Source: Streptomyces sp. Ru62 (GTDB lineage: Bacteria; Actinomycetota; Actinomycetes; Streptomycetales; Streptomycetaceae). Taken from it: DNA of 64,000 bases. The notes beneath the pieces were generated by a model. That model saw nothing but the letters and a program-made list of their open reading frames with translations, made no database searches and was not told the origin of the DNA. Positions 25,610-35,054 of this stretch are shown here, one piece after another (within the stretch, counting starts at the first letter, position 1; every line of letters starts with the position of its first letter). The position numbers and the translations under genes are program-made. The DNA lies in NCBI RefSeq assembly GCF_002920615.1, contig NZ_PQSU01000011.1, positions 186,001-250,000 of the forward strand, in the 5' to 3' direction.

Positions 25610-26383
25610 CTACTGGGCGTCCCGGCGCTTGAGGAGGAGGTAGCCGCCCGCCAGCACGGCGACCACCCACAGCGCCATGATCCCGAGCCCGCCCCAGGGG
25701 CCGTAGGGCGTGTCGTCGGCGACGCGCGGCACCACCCGCATGATCCTGCTGCCGGCCTGGTCGGGCAGGAAGCGGCCGACCTTCTTGGTCGCGTCGACGT
25801 TGCCGAGGATGTTGGAGATCAGGAAGAAGAACGGCATCAGGATGCCGAGGGACAGCATCGGCGAGCGCAGCATCGCGGCGACGCCCATGGAGAACACCGC
25901 GATCAGGGTCATGTACAGCCCGCCGCCGAAGACCGCGCGCAGCACGCCGGGGTCGCCGATGGCGGTCCGGTGGGAGCCGAGCATGGCCTGACCGAGGAAG
26001 AAGGCGGCGAAGCTCGTCACCATGCCGACGGCGAGCGCGAGCGCGGCGGCCACCGCGACCTTGCCGAACAGAAAGGTGCCGCGCCGGGGCACGGCCGCCA
26101 GCGAGACCCGGATCATGCCGGTGCTGTACTCGGTGGAGACGACCAGCACTCCGAACACGATCATCGCGAGCTGGCCGAGGGTCATGCCCGCGAAACTGAC
26201 GGCCGTGGGATCGAAGGAGAGCCGCTCCCGCGCGGGCATGTTCGCGAACTGCCGGTTCGACAGCGCGGAGATCAGCATCCCGAGGGCGACGGTGACCACC
26301 ACGGCCAGCGACAGGGTCCACACCGTGGACGCCACCGACCGGATCTTGGTCCACTCGGACCGGATGACCTGTACGGCCGCCAT
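25610..26383 (-). CDS. ABC-2 type transporter permease (module 1)
   Basis: The 257-residue permease begins MAAVQVIRSEWTKIRSVAST and has six hydrophobic segments; it ends KRRDAQ, comparable to QNRDV in module 2. It starts 4 nt after the stop of the ATPase gene at 26388-27341, so they are one operon. The strong resemblance to the neighbouring downstream permease shows tandem duplication of an ATPase-permease pair. A 131-nt gap separates the two modules, and the second may have its own promoter there. Confidence 0.9.
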   Translation of the reverse strand: MAAVQVIRSEWTKIRSVASTVWTLSLAVVVTVALGMLISALSNRQFANMPARERLSFDPTAVSFAGMTLGQLAMIVFGVLVVSTEYSTGMIRVSLAAVPRRGTFLFGKVAVAAALALAVGMVTSFAAFFLGQAMLGSHRTAIGDPGVLRAVFGGGLYMTLIAVFSMGVAAMLRSPMLSLGILMPFFFLISNILGNVDATKKVGRFLPDQAGSRIMRVVPRVADDTPYGPWGGLGIMALWVVAVLAGGYLLLKRRDAQ

Positions 26384-26387
26384 GGTG

Positions 26388-27341
26388 TCAGGCCCCCTTC
26401 CAGCCGGCGCCCCAGTCCTGCGGTACGGGACCCGGACCGGCCTGCGCGTGGTACTCCACCGCTTCCGCCGTCAACTGCATGAACGCCCCCTCCAGCGAGG
26501 CCTGCCGCGGGCTCAGCTCGTGCAGCACGAGCCCGTACCGAGCGGCCAGCTCGCCGATCTGCTCCGCCTTGCCGCCCTCCACCTCCAGCGCCCCGCCGCC
26601 CGCCTCCACGACCGTGATCCCGGCCTGGTGCAGCACGTCGAGCAGCCGCTCGCGCTGCGGGGAGCGGATGCGCACGTACGACCGCGAGTTCGTCCGGATG
26701 AAGTCGGCCATGGAGGTGTCCGCGAGCAGCCGTCCCTGCCCGATGACCACCAGATGGTCGGCCGTCAGCGCCATCTCGCTCATCAGATGGCTCGACACGA
26801 ACACCGTCCGGCCCTCCGCGGCCAGCGACTTCATCAGGTTCCGGATCCAGTGGATGCCCTCCGGGTCGAGACCGTTGACCGGTTCGTCGAACATCACGAT
26901 CCGCGGGTCCCCGAGCAGCGCGGCGGCGATCCCGAGGCGCTGCCCCATGCCGTACGAGAACCCCTTGGCCTTCTTCCGGGCCACGGCGGTCAGCCCGACG
27001 GTCTCCAGGACGTCCGCCACCCGGCGCTCGGGGATGCCGTTGCTCTGCGCCAGGCAGAGCAGGTGGTTCCAGGCGCTCCGGCCGCCGTGCACGGCCTTGG
27101 CGTCCAGCAGCGCGCCGATGTACGTCAGCGGGTCCTTGAGCCGGTCGTAGTGCGTGCCGTCGATCCGGACGTCGCCGGCGGTGGGGCGGTCCAGCCCGAG
27201 GATCATCCGCATGGTCGTGGACTTCCCGGCGCCGTTGGGCCCGAGGAACCCCGTCACGATGCCCGGCCGGACGGTGAAGGTGAGGTGGTCGACCGCCACC
27301 TTCTCGCCGTACCGCTTGGTCAGCCCGTCCAGCTCGATCAT
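26388..27341 (-). CDS. ABC transporter ATP-binding protein (module 1)
   Basis: The 317-residue protein is an ABC-2 exporter ATPase. It has Walker A GPNGAGKS, the signature-region sequence SYGMGQRLGIAAALLGDP, Walker B IVMFDEPVNGLDPEG and the switch-region sequence TVFVSSHLMSEMAL. A C-terminal accessory domain (about 220-305) ends without the long tail found in module 2. It opens the four-gene minus-strand array at 23.2-27.3 kb. The gap to the divergent propeller protein is short (112 nt), so both promoters lie there. Confidence 0.93.
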   Translation of the reverse strand: MIELDGLTKRYGEKVAVDHLTFTVRPGIVTGFLGPNGAGKSTTMRMILGLDRPTAGDVRIDGTHYDRLKDPLTYIGALLDAKAVHGGRSAWNHLLCLAQSNGIPERRVADVLETVGLTAVARKKAKGFSYGMGQRLGIAAALLGDPRIVMFDEPVNGLDPEGIHWIRNLMKSLAAEGRTVFVSSHLMSEMALTADHLVVIGQGRLLADTSMADFIRTNSRSYVRIRSPQRERLLDVLHQAGITVVEAGGGALEVEGGKAEQIGELAARYGLVLHELSPRQASLEGAFMQLTAEAVEYHAQAGPGPVPQDWGAGWKGA

Positions 27342-27453
27342 GCGGCCACGCTAAGACGGGCTCGGGGCGGCTGCCACTTGAGCGGGCGCGGTATGCTCCA
27401 GCCCCCTTGGACGGCGCGGGGGGCGCCGGGGGCGGGACACGGTGGGGGAGACG

Positions 27454-28971
27454 GTGGTCCAGGACGGCAGACCGCGCACGCGATGGCGCGGGGTGCGGGC
27501 GGGTCTCGCGGTGGTGGCCGCCGGTGCGGCGGCCGGGCTCGCGGTGGAGTTCCACGCCCTGGGCTGGACGTCCATCCCGGGCGGCTCCTGCGGCGGCCGG
27601 TACCGGCCCTGCCCCGACGGCACCACACCCACCCTCATTCTGGCGTTCGCGCTCACCTTCGCCGGCTACTTCGCCCTCCTGGTCACCATCGGCAGCTTCA
27701 CCGACCGGCGCCCCGGCAAGGCCGTACCCGCCGTCCTCGCCGTCACCGGCGTGCTGCTCGCCCTGTGGCCCGGGTGGCAGGCGTACCTCTGGATGCGCGG
27801 ACCGGTGCTCGACCTCGCCTGGCAGGCCGACCGGGACCGGCCGTCCGGCGTCCGGGCCGAGGGCGTGTGGACCGTGGGCGAGCACGGCTCGACCGTGGTC
27901 CGGGTGCGCAGCGACGCGCTGGCCGCCTACGACGCCCACGACGGCGACCGCCGCTGGACGCTGCGGGCGCCGGTGCGCGAGTCGGTGTGCGGGATGAGCG
28001 AGGGCGTCGCGGGCGGCGTCGGCCTGGTCGCCTTCGCCCGCTACGACAAGCCCTGTGACACCGTGTGGGGCGTCGACACCCGCACCGGCCGCACGCTGTG
28101 GGAGCGGAAGATCAAGGGCGTCTCCGCCTTCACCTCCGGCAGCGACAGCCTGCTCGCGGCCGACGGCGACGTGGCCCTCGCGCTGACCGACACCGGGGTG
28201 CGGGCGTACGGCCTCACCGACGGCCGGCCGCGCTGGACCACCGACCTGCGCGGGACGAAGGCCGACGGGACATGCTCGCCGAACGTCGTCTCCGCGGCCG
28301 GCGGCACCGTACGGGTCGTGGTCACCTGCCAGGCCCAGGAGAAGGACGGCGGACGGGTGGTGACCCTGGACGGCGCCACCGGCAAGCAGCGCGGCAGCCG
28401 GGCGCTGCCCGTGGAGAGCCCGGTCGACACGGCCATGGTGCTCTCCGCCGAACCGTTCACCCTGCTGCTGGCGGAGCGCGACGAACGCGGTGTCGAGGCC
28501 GTCCTCGCCCACCCCGACGGCGACGGCGACCCGGTGCGCATCCCGCTCTCCACCGACGACGAGGACCTGATGCTCCGCCAGGTCGGCGGTGACGACTTCA
28601 CGGCACGGCCCGCGCTGCCGGCGACGGTCAGCGGGAACACCCTCGTCGTCGCCACCCAGAAGCCGGGCGGCCACGACGCCGACCACGTCTCGGCCTACTC
28701 CCTCGGCGACGGACGGCGGCTGTGGCGCACCGGCGTCGACGGGGTCGCCGGGCTGGTCTCCACCGGCCCCCGCCGGGTCGCCGTACTCGGGCCGAACGGC
28801 CGGCTGTGGACCTTCGACACCGCCGACGGGGACCGGATCGGCGAGGACGACGGCGTCATGGTCACCACCAACCGCTTGGCCGGGGGCACCCAACTGCTGC
28901 GCGCGGACGGCACCTGGATCGTCGTCAACGGCGACGGCACGAAGGAACCACCCTTATACGGCCTGCGCTAG
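27454..28971 (+). CDS. Membrane protein with PQQ-like beta-propeller; contains a TTA codon
   Basis: The roughly 505-residue product has three membrane helices in the first 115 residues and then a long outer or cytoplasmic domain of PQQ-like repeats, seen as AYDAHDGDRRWTL, DTRTGRTLWE, AYGLTDGRPRWTT, TLDGATGKQRG and AYSLGDGRRLWRT. Such propellers are usually scaffolds or ligand binders, not necessarily quinone enzymes. GTG 27454 is preferred because GGGGGAG lies just upstream; GTG 27442 is in frame too. The fifth codon from the end is TTA (28954-28956), a codon decoded in Streptomyces by the bldA tRNA. Function unknown. Confidence 0.82.
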   Translation: MVQDGRPRTRWRGVRAGLAVVAAGAAAGLAVEFHALGWTSIPGGSCGGRYRPCPDGTTPTLILAFALTFAGYFALLVTIGSFTDRRPGKAVPAVLAVTGVLLALWPGWQAYLWMRGPVLDLAWQADRDRPSGVRAEGVWTVGEHGSTVVRVRSDALAAYDAHDGDRRWTLRAPVRESVCGMSEGVAGGVGLVAFARYDKPCDTVWGVDTRTGRTLWERKIKGVSAFTSGSDSLLAADGDVALALTDTGVRAYGLTDGRPRWTTDLRGTKADGTCSPNVVSAAGGTVRVVVTCQAQEKDGGRVVTLDGATGKQRGSRALPVESPVDTAMVLSAEPFTLLLAERDERGVEAVLAHPDGDGDPVRIPLSTDDEDLMLRQVGGDDFTARPALPATVSGNTLVVATQKPGGHDADHVSAYSLGDGRRLWRTGVDGVAGLVSTGPRRVAVLGPNGRLWTFDTADGDRIGEDDGVMVTTNRLAGGTQLLRADGTWIVVNGDGTKEPPLYGLR

Positions 28972-28980
28972 GCAAGGCGA

Positions 28981-29011
28981 AGGGGCGGCGGGACCCGGTC
29001 CCACCGCCCCT
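28981..29011. terminator. Bidirectional terminator hairpin
   Basis: AGGGGCGG (28981-28988) pairs with CCGCCCCT (29004-29011). After one C/A mismatch GGGAC pairs with GTCCC around a CCG loop. It lies between the convergent propeller gene and filP. Confidence 0.8.
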
Positions 29012-29034
29012 CAGGGTCGTACGCCTACCCGGAC

Positions 29035-29970
29035 CTACCGGGACTGCTGCGCGGGAACGCCCCGGGAGATCGGCTCGTCGTCGGTCGACGTGCCGGCCGC
29101 GGCCACCGCGGCACCGGTCAGCGTGGCGAGCATCTCGCGGACGTTCGTCAGCTGGGCGTTGATGCTGTCGCGGCGGTTGGTGAGCGCCGCCAGCTCACGC
29201 TCGGATTCCGAACGGATCCGGTCGGCCTTGGCGTTGGCGTCGGCCACGATGTCCTCGGCCTGGCGCTGGGCGGTCTCCACCGTCTGGCGGGCGCGGCGCT
29301 CGGCGTCGGTGCGCAGCTTCTCCGCCTCCAGGCGAAGCTGCTCGGCCCGGTGCTCGATCTCGGCGAGGCGCTTCTCGGCCTTCTGCTGACGCGAGGCCAG
29401 ATCGCGCTCGGACTGCTCGCGGCGCTTGGCCAGGTTCGTCTCGAAGTCGGCGGCGGCCTGCGCGGCCTTGGCGCGGGTCTCCTCGAAGAGGGCGTCCGCC
29501 TCCTCGCGCTTGGACTGCGCGTCCTTCTGCGCCTCGGCACGCAGCTGGGCCGCGTCGGACTTGGCCTTCTCGACGATCCGGACGCCCTCGTCCTCGGCCT
29601 TGGCCTTGCGCTCGGCCGCGTACGACTCGGCGTCGTTGCGGACCTGCTGGGCCGCCGACTCGGCGAGGTCGCGGTGCTGCTCGGCCGCCCGCCGGGCCTC
29701 CTCACGCAGCTCCTTGGCCTCTTCCTCGGCCAGGCGCAGGATCTTCTCGACCCGCGCGCCGAGACCCGCGTACGACGGCTCGGCGTCCGTGATCTGGGCC
29801 TGGGCGTTCTGCGTTTCGAGGTGCAGCTCCTCGATGCGCTTCTCCAGGGCGGTGATGCGGGCGAGAGCGCTGTCACGGTCGGAGACGAGCTTGGAGATAC
29901 GTTCGTCCACCTGAGCGCGGTCGTATCCACGCCGCACAAGCTCGAAGCCGTAGGGGGAAGTGTCGCTCAT
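29035..29970 (-). CDS. filP: Intermediate filament-like coiled-coil protein FilP
   Basis: FilP forms cytoskeletal filaments behind growing hyphal tips and interacts with DivIVA and Scy. The 311-residue protein starts with a DivIVA-like N-terminus (SPYGFELVRRGYDRAQVDERI). It continues as almost unbroken coiled coil rich in Ala/Glu/Arg/Lys through about residue 285, with a short flexible end (TSTDDEPISRGVPAQQSR). Length and position just downstream of scy match the S. coelicolor protein. AGGAACCCC precedes the ATG. The 187-nt gap after scy makes its own promoter likely. Confidence 0.94.
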   Translation of the reverse strand: MSDTSPYGFELVRRGYDRAQVDERISKLVSDRDSALARITALEKRIEELHLETQNAQAQITDAEPSYAGLGARVEKILRLAEEEAKELREEARRAAEQHRDLAESAAQQVRNDAESYAAERKAKAEDEGVRIVEKAKSDAAQLRAEAQKDAQSKREEADALFEETRAKAAQAAADFETNLAKRREQSERDLASRQQKAEKRLAEIEHRAEQLRLEAEKLRTDAERRARQTVETAQRQAEDIVADANAKADRIRSESERELAALTNRRDSINAQLTNVREMLATLTGAAVAAAGTSTDDEPISRGVPAQQSR

Positions 29971-30157
29971 GGGGTTCCTGTCGAATGAGACCGGTGAGTG
30001 AGGTGATAAGGGGAATCCTAGGGGCCGAAGCGGTGTGTCATCGAGCAGATACGGTTTTGATCTGGAGAATGGCACCCCATTTGGGTGGCTGACCGTCGGA
30101 CGGCTTGCCAAGGAGTCGGGCAAAGCCCCCAGAAGACACCCGAAAGTACCTCTTACG

Positions 30158-33100
30158 CTAGCTGTCTGACGACTTGCCACCCGAACGGGGGGCACCGACC
30201 GTGGCGCCCGCCTTGACTCCGGTGTCCTTGCCGGCCGTGGGAGCCTCGAAGGACTCCAGCGCCTCCAGCACGTCCTGGACCCGGGAGATCTCGGCGTTGA
30301 TGTCCTCGCGCCGGCGCACCAGGATCTCCAGCTCCCGCTTGCCCTCCTCGACCGTGCGCCGGGCCTCGCGGATCGCCTCCGCCTTCAGCTCCTCGGCCTC
30401 CTTGACGAGGCTGGCCTTCTTCTGCTCGGCCTCCTTGAGCAGCCCCTCAGCCTTCTTCACCGCGGCGATCCGCACCTTGCCCGCCTCGGAGTTGGCGTCC
30501 GACACCAGCTCCTTGGCCTTCGCCTCGGCCTTCGCCAGCTGCTCCTCGGCGGCCTTGATGAGCGCGTCGCAGCGGTCGCCGGTGGACTTCATCGTCTCGG
30601 CGGCCTCGCGGCGGGCCCGCTCGTGGAGCTCCTCGATCTCGGCGGTGATGCGGTCGCGCAGCTCCTCCGCGCGCTGCCGGATCGCGGTGGCGTCCCGGCG
30701 GGCGCCGACCAGCAGCTCGTCCGCGTCCGTCCGGGCCTTCTCCACCAGCGAGTTGCCCTCGATGGTGGCCTCGGACACGATCCGGTCGGCCTCGCTGCGG
30801 GCCGCGCCGACCATCGTGTCGGCCTGCGACTCGGCGTCCGCGGTGGTCTTCAGCGCCTGCTGCTGCGCCTCGGTGAGCAGCTTGTCGGCCTCGGCCGTGG
30901 TCTCCGTGATGAGCTTGTCGACCTGCTCGGCCGCCTCCGAACGCCGCTTGTTGGCGTCCTTGCGGGCCTCGTCCAGGGTCCGCTCGGCCTCCTGGCGCGC
31001 GGAGTTGACGAGCCGTTCGGCCTCCGCCCGCGCCTCCGTCCTCGTGCGTTCGGCCTCGGCCCGCAGCCGCTCCGCGTGCGCCTGCGCCGAACCGACGGTC
31101 TCGGCCGCCTCGGCCCGCAGCCGCTCGGCCTCGTCGGTCGCCTCCCCGAGCAACTGCTCGGCGCTCGCGACGGCCTCGGCACGGACCCGGTCCGCCTCGC
31201 CCAGCGCCTCCGTACGCACCCGGTCCGCCTCGGCGATCGTCTCCGTCTGGAGCCGTTCGGCCTCGTTGCGGGCCTCGGTGATGAGGGTGTCGGCCTGGGT
31301 GGCCGCGTCGGAGCGGATGCGGTTGGCATCCTCGCGGGCGTCGGCACGGGTGCGGGCCGCCGCCTCGGTGGCCTCGGTGAGCGTCTCCGCCGCCTCCGTG
31401 CGGATCCGCTCGGCCTCCGCGGCGGTCTCCGTCTGGAGCCGCTCGGCCTCCGCGAGCGTCTCGGTCTGGAGCCGCTCGGCCTCGTTGCGGGCCTCGGTGA
31501 TGAGGGTGTCGGCCTGGGTGGCCGCGTCGGAGCGGATGCGGTTGGCGTCCTCGCGGGCGTCCGCACGGGTGCGGGCCGCCGCCTGGTCGGCCTCGGCCAG
31601 CGCGTCCGACGCCTCGGTGCGCACCCGCTGGGCGTACTCGCCCGCGTCCGCGCGCAGCCGCTCGGCCTCCGCGACGGCCTCCGTCATCGTCCGCTCGGCC
31701 AGCGCCTTCGCGGCCTCCGACTCCTCGTTCGCCTCGCGCCGGATCCGCGAGGCGTCCTCGCTGGCCCGCTCCCGCTCGGCGTAGGCGTCGGCGCGGACCC
31801 GGTCCGCCTCCTCCTCGGCCTCCCGGCGGGTACGCTCCGCCGCGTGCTCGGCGGCCGAGCGCAGCCCGGCGATCTCCTCCTGCGCCTGCTCGTGCAGCCC
31901 GGCGACGGAGTCCCGCACCTGCTGCGCGTGCTGCTCGGCGGCGGCGACCATCTCGGTGGCGCGCCGGTCGGCCTCCTCCACCAGCCGGGTGGCCTCGGCC
32001 TGCGCCTCCTCCACGCGCTTGCGCGCGGAGGCCAGCAGTTCCTCGCTCTGCTCGCGGGCCCGCTGCCGCTCCTGGTCGGCCTCCTCGCGGGCGGCGCCGA
32101 GGAGCTCCTCGGCCTCGCGGCGGCGCCTGGCGGCCTCCTCCTGCGCGGCGGCCAGCGTCTCGGACGCCTCGGTGCCGAGGCGCTCGGCGGCGGCCTGCGC
32201 CTCCGCGCGCACCCGGTCGGCGGTGTCCTGGGCCTCCGCCTTCAGCCGCTCGGCCTCGGCGGCCGCCTCGGACCGCAGCCGTACGGCGATGGCCTCGCCC
32301 TCGGCCCGGGAGGCGGACGCGTCGGACGCGGCCTCGTCCCGCAGCCGCTCGGCCTCGGCCTCGGCCTGCTGCCGGAGCGTACGGATCCGCTCGGCGGACT
32401 CGGCACGCAGCCGCTCGGTCTCCTCGGCGGCCTCCCGGCGGATCCGGGCCGCCTCGGCGCGGGCGTCCGTCAGCGCCTGCTCGGCCGACGCCAGCCGCTC
32501 CTGCGCCTCGGTCTGAAGCCGGCTCAGCTCCTCGGCGGCCTCGGCACGACGGGACTCGACGGCCTTCTCGGTCTCCTCGCGCAGCTCCCGCGCGGCCTTC
32601 TCGGCGTCCGACCGGACCGTCTCGGCCTGCTCGGCGGCCTCGGCACGCAGCCGCTCGGCCTCCTTGCGGGTGCGCTCCAGGGTCTCCTCGGCCTGCCGGC
32701 GCAGGCCGGTGGCCCGCTCGATGGCCTCGGTGCGGACCTTCTCGCTGTCGGCGGTCGCGGTCTGCCGCAGCTCGTCGGCGTCCGCCTTGGCCTTGGCCAG
32801 CAGCTCCTCGGCGGACCTGGCCGCCTCCTCGATCTGCGCCACCGCCTCCCGGCGGGCCTCGGCACGGATCGACTCGCCCTCGGCGACCGCGTCGGCGCGC
32901 AGCTGCTCGGCCTCGCCGCGCAGCCGGCGGGCCTCCTCCTGCAGCTCGACCGTCTTGGCGCGGTACTCCTTGGTGTCGTCCTTCGCCGCGCCCTTGAGCT
33001 GCTCGGCGATGTCGTGCGCCTCGGCGCGCAGCCGGTCCGCCTCGGCCTCGGCCTCCGAACGGATCCGCTCGGCCTCCTCGGCGGCGGCCCTGGTGGTCTT

Positions 33101-34258
33101 CTGGGCGTCCTCGGACGCCTTGTTGAGCACGTCCTCGGCGGTCTTGGCCGCCTTGGACAGCTGGGTGGCCGTCTCCTCGGCGGTGATCGAGCGGGCCTTC
33201 TCGGCGGCCTCGGCGACGATCTTCTCGGCCTCGGCGCGGGCGTCCGCGACCAGCTGCTCGGCCTCGGACTTGGTCTGCTCGGCCTCCTTGGTGGCCTCCT
33301 CGACCAGCCGGGCCACCTGCTCCTTGGCGGTGCGCGTCCGCGTCTCGTTGGCGGCCTCGGCGGTGGCGAGGGCCTTGGCGGCGGCCTCCTTCGCCTCCGT
33401 GACCACCTTCTCGGCCTCGGCCTGCGCCTTGCGCAGCGCCTCCTCGGCCGCCGTCATCCGCTCCTCGGCGGCCCGGCTCAGCTCGGCGGCCTGCCGGCGC
33501 GCCGCGTCGGACTCGGTGACCGTGGCCGTCCGCAGCTGCTCGGCGTGCTCGGTGGCCTCCTGCGCCTGCGTGGAGGCCGCGTTCAGCAGCCGCTCGGCGT
33601 CCGTGCGGGCCCGGCGCAGGATCTGCTCGGCCTCCGCGCGCGCCGACTCGGCCTCGCTCTGGAGCCGTTCCCGGGCCTCCCGGGTCAGCCGTTCGGCCTC
33701 CGCGCGGGCGGCGGCCATCGCCTGCTCGGCCTCCGCGCGGGACTCCTCCAGCAGCCGGCGGGCCTGCTGCTCGGTGCGGGCGCGCAGCTGCTCGGCCCAG
33801 GCCACGTTCTCGTTGACGTGCGACTCGACGGTGGCCCTGCGCTCGGCCAGCTCCTGGTCGAGCTGCTGGCGCCGGGTCACCGCCTCCTGGTGCAGCTCGG
33901 CCTGGAGCCGCGCGGCCTGCTCGGCGTGCTCCTGGAGGATGCGCTGGGTCTGCGCGCGGGCCTGGCTCAGCTCCCGCTCGGCGTCCTGGCGCAGCTGCTC
34001 GGCCTGCATCTGGGCGTTGCGGAGCAACTGTTCGGCCTGGTACCCGATGTCACCCGCGTCGTAGGCGGGCCGGGTCATGAGGGTGCGCCGCGCCTCGTGC
34101 AGCTTGGCGCGCAGCACCTCGACCTGGTAGCCGAGGTCCTCGGCGTGCTGGATCGCCTTCTCGCGCTCGGTCCTCAGCCGTTTCATCTCGGCCTCGAACC
34201 GAGAGAGGTGGTCGACGTCAGCCGCCGGCTCTCGCTCCTGGCTCTCGTAGCCCCGCAC
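30158..34258 (-). CDS. scy: Polarity coiled-coil protein Scy
   Basis: Scy is the scaffold that gathers DivIVA, FilP and other parts at new hyphal tips. The 1366-residue protein is essentially one very long coiled coil of Ala/Glu/Arg/Gln-rich hendecad-type repeats from about residue 20 to 1330, with a Gly/Ser/Lys-rich C-terminal tail. The N-terminus LSRFEAEMKRLRTEREKAIQHAEDLGYQVEVLRAKL is the conserved end. It starts at a GTG at 34258. The length resembles S. coelicolor Scy (about 1326 residues). A 73-residue internal duplication is present. The long open frame opposite it is a by-product of the repeats. Confidence 0.94.
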   Translation of the reverse strand: MRGYESQEREPAADVDHLSRFEAEMKRLRTEREKAIQHAEDLGYQVEVLRAKLHEARRTLMTRPAYDAGDIGYQAEQLLRNAQMQAEQLRQDAERELSQARAQTQRILQEHAEQAARLQAELHQEAVTRRQQLDQELAERRATVESHVNENVAWAEQLRARTEQQARRLLEESRAEAEQAMAAARAEAERLTREARERLQSEAESARAEAEQILRRARTDAERLLNAASTQAQEATEHAEQLRTATVTESDAARRQAAELSRAAEERMTAAEEALRKAQAEAEKVVTEAKEAAAKALATAEAANETRTRTAKEQVARLVEEATKEAEQTKSEAEQLVADARAEAEKIVAEAAEKARSITAEETATQLSKAAKTAEDVLNKASEDAQKTTRAAAEEAERIRSEAEAEADRLRAEAHDIAEQLKGAAKDDTKEYRAKTVELQEEARRLRGEAEQLRADAVAEGESIRAEARREAVAQIEEAARSAEELLAKAKADADELRQTATADSEKVRTEAIERATGLRRQAEETLERTRKEAERLRAEAAEQAETVRSDAEKAARELREETEKAVESRRAEAAEELSRLQTEAQERLASAEQALTDARAEAARIRREAAEETERLRAESAERIRTLRQQAEAEAERLRDEAASDASASRAEGEAIAVRLRSEAAAEAERLKAEAQDTADRVRAEAQAAAERLGTEASETLAAAQEEAARRRREAEELLGAAREEADQERQRAREQSEELLASARKRVEEAQAEATRLVEEADRRATEMVAAAEQHAQQVRDSVAGLHEQAQEEIAGLRSAAEHAAERTRREAEEEADRVRADAYAERERASEDASRIRREANEESEAAKALAERTMTEAVAEAERLRADAGEYAQRVRTEASDALAEADQAAARTRADAREDANRIRSDAATQADTLITEARNEAERLQTETLAEAERLQTETAAEAERIRTEAAETLTEATEAAARTRADAREDANRIRSDAATQADTLITEARNEAERLQTETIAEADRVRTEALGEADRVRAEAVASAEQLLGEATDEAERLRAEAAETVGSAQAHAERLRAEAERTRTEARAEAERLVNSARQEAERTLDEARKDANKRRSEAAEQVDKLITETTAEADKLLTEAQQQALKTTADAESQADTMVGAARSEADRIVSEATIEGNSLVEKARTDADELLVGARRDATAIRQRAEELRDRITAEIEELHERARREAAETMKSTGDRCDALIKAAEEQLAKAEAKAKELVSDANSEAGKVRIAAVKKAEGLLKEAEQKKASLVKEAEELKAEAIREARRTVEEGKRELEILVRRREDINAEISRVQDVLEALESFEAPTAGKDTGVKAGATVGAPRSGGKSSDS
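31246..31584 (-). repeat. 120-bp near-identical direct repeat inside scy
   Basis: The segments 31246-31365 and 31465-31584 differ at only about three positions and are offset by 219 bp (73 codons). Both encode TRADAREDANRIRSDAATQ and continue through ADTLITEARNEAERLQTE. The offset equals one heptad plus six hendecads, so the duplication keeps the coiled-coil phase. Confidence 0.9.
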
Positions 34259-34464
34259 TGCGCGGTCCCATCCGTCCCCTGGTCAGCTTCTCCAACGAGC
34301 TCCGTCCATCCGCCGAACGGGGCCCCCGGGGAATGGTGTCAGACAGACGGCGGAGCACGGGCTGCTGCCCCGACGCTCGTCCCCCGAAACCCGGACCCCG
34401 GCATGCGGCCGTCCCCGTTTCAGGGACGACCGCCCCCAACCCTACCGGCCCTTATGTACGGGGG

Positions 34465-34905
34465 TCAGTGCTCAGGTGACTCAACAGGGGCCGAAGTGAC
34501 CAGTTCTGTCAGAACGCCATGGCAATCCTTGGGGTGAAGGAAGGTGATCCGTGACCCCATCGAGCCCCGTCGTGGCTCGTCGTACAGCACCCGGACGCCC
34601 TTTCCGCGGATGTCCGCGGCGTCCCCGTCGACGTCCGCCGTGCCGAAGGCGATGTGGTGGACGCCCTCCCCGTTCTTCGCCAGCCACTTGCCGACCGCCG
34701 AGTCCTCGCGGGTCGGTTCCAGCAGCTGGAGGTAGGAGGCGCCGCCGTCCGAGGTCTCGTTGATCTTGAGCATGGCCTCCCGCACGCCCTGCTCCTCGTT
34801 GACCTCGGTGTGGAACACCTCGAAGCCGTACGTGGCCCGGTAGAACTCGACGGTCGCGTCGAGGTCGTGGCAGGCGATCCCGATGTGGTCGATTCGCGTC
34901 AGCAT
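34465..34905 (-). CDS. mce: Methylmalonyl-CoA epimerase
   Basis: This enzyme interconverts (2R)- and (2S)-methylmalonyl-CoA. The 146-residue protein is a vicinal-oxygen-chelate fold with metal ligands visible in IDHIGIACHDLDATVEFY (first His), YLQLLEPTREDSAVGKWLAKNGEGVHHIAF (Glu and second His) and the late glutamine/glutamate region SRITFLHPKDCHGVLTELV. It lies between scy and the divergent acetyl-CoA acetyltransferase, 149 nt apart. With MeaB and isobutyryl-CoA mutase nearby it belongs to a loose acyl-CoA rearrangement neighbourhood. Confidence 0.95.
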   Translation of the reverse strand: MLTRIDHIGIACHDLDATVEFYRATYGFEVFHTEVNEEQGVREAMLKINETSDGGASYLQLLEPTREDSAVGKWLAKNGEGVHHIAFGTADVDGDAADIRGKGVRVLYDEPRRGSMGSRITFLHPKDCHGVLTELVTSAPVESPEH

Positions 34906-35054
34906 GGATTCAGTGCAGCGCTCCCCGGATGGTTACGCAACGTGCGCGCGATCACACCGGCGGGCCGGTGACGCCATGTCCAACCGCTCAGTACATTCGA
35001 AGTAAACCCTCGTTCACTCCTCGGCTGTGTGCAGCTGGAAGGGGATCGCACCTC

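Noticed and set aside
30623..34537. 1304-codon open frame on the plus strand opposite scy
   Set aside because: It is Leu/Gly/Arg low-complexity sequence produced by the regular Ala/Glu/Arg codons of the scy coiled coil on the other strand.
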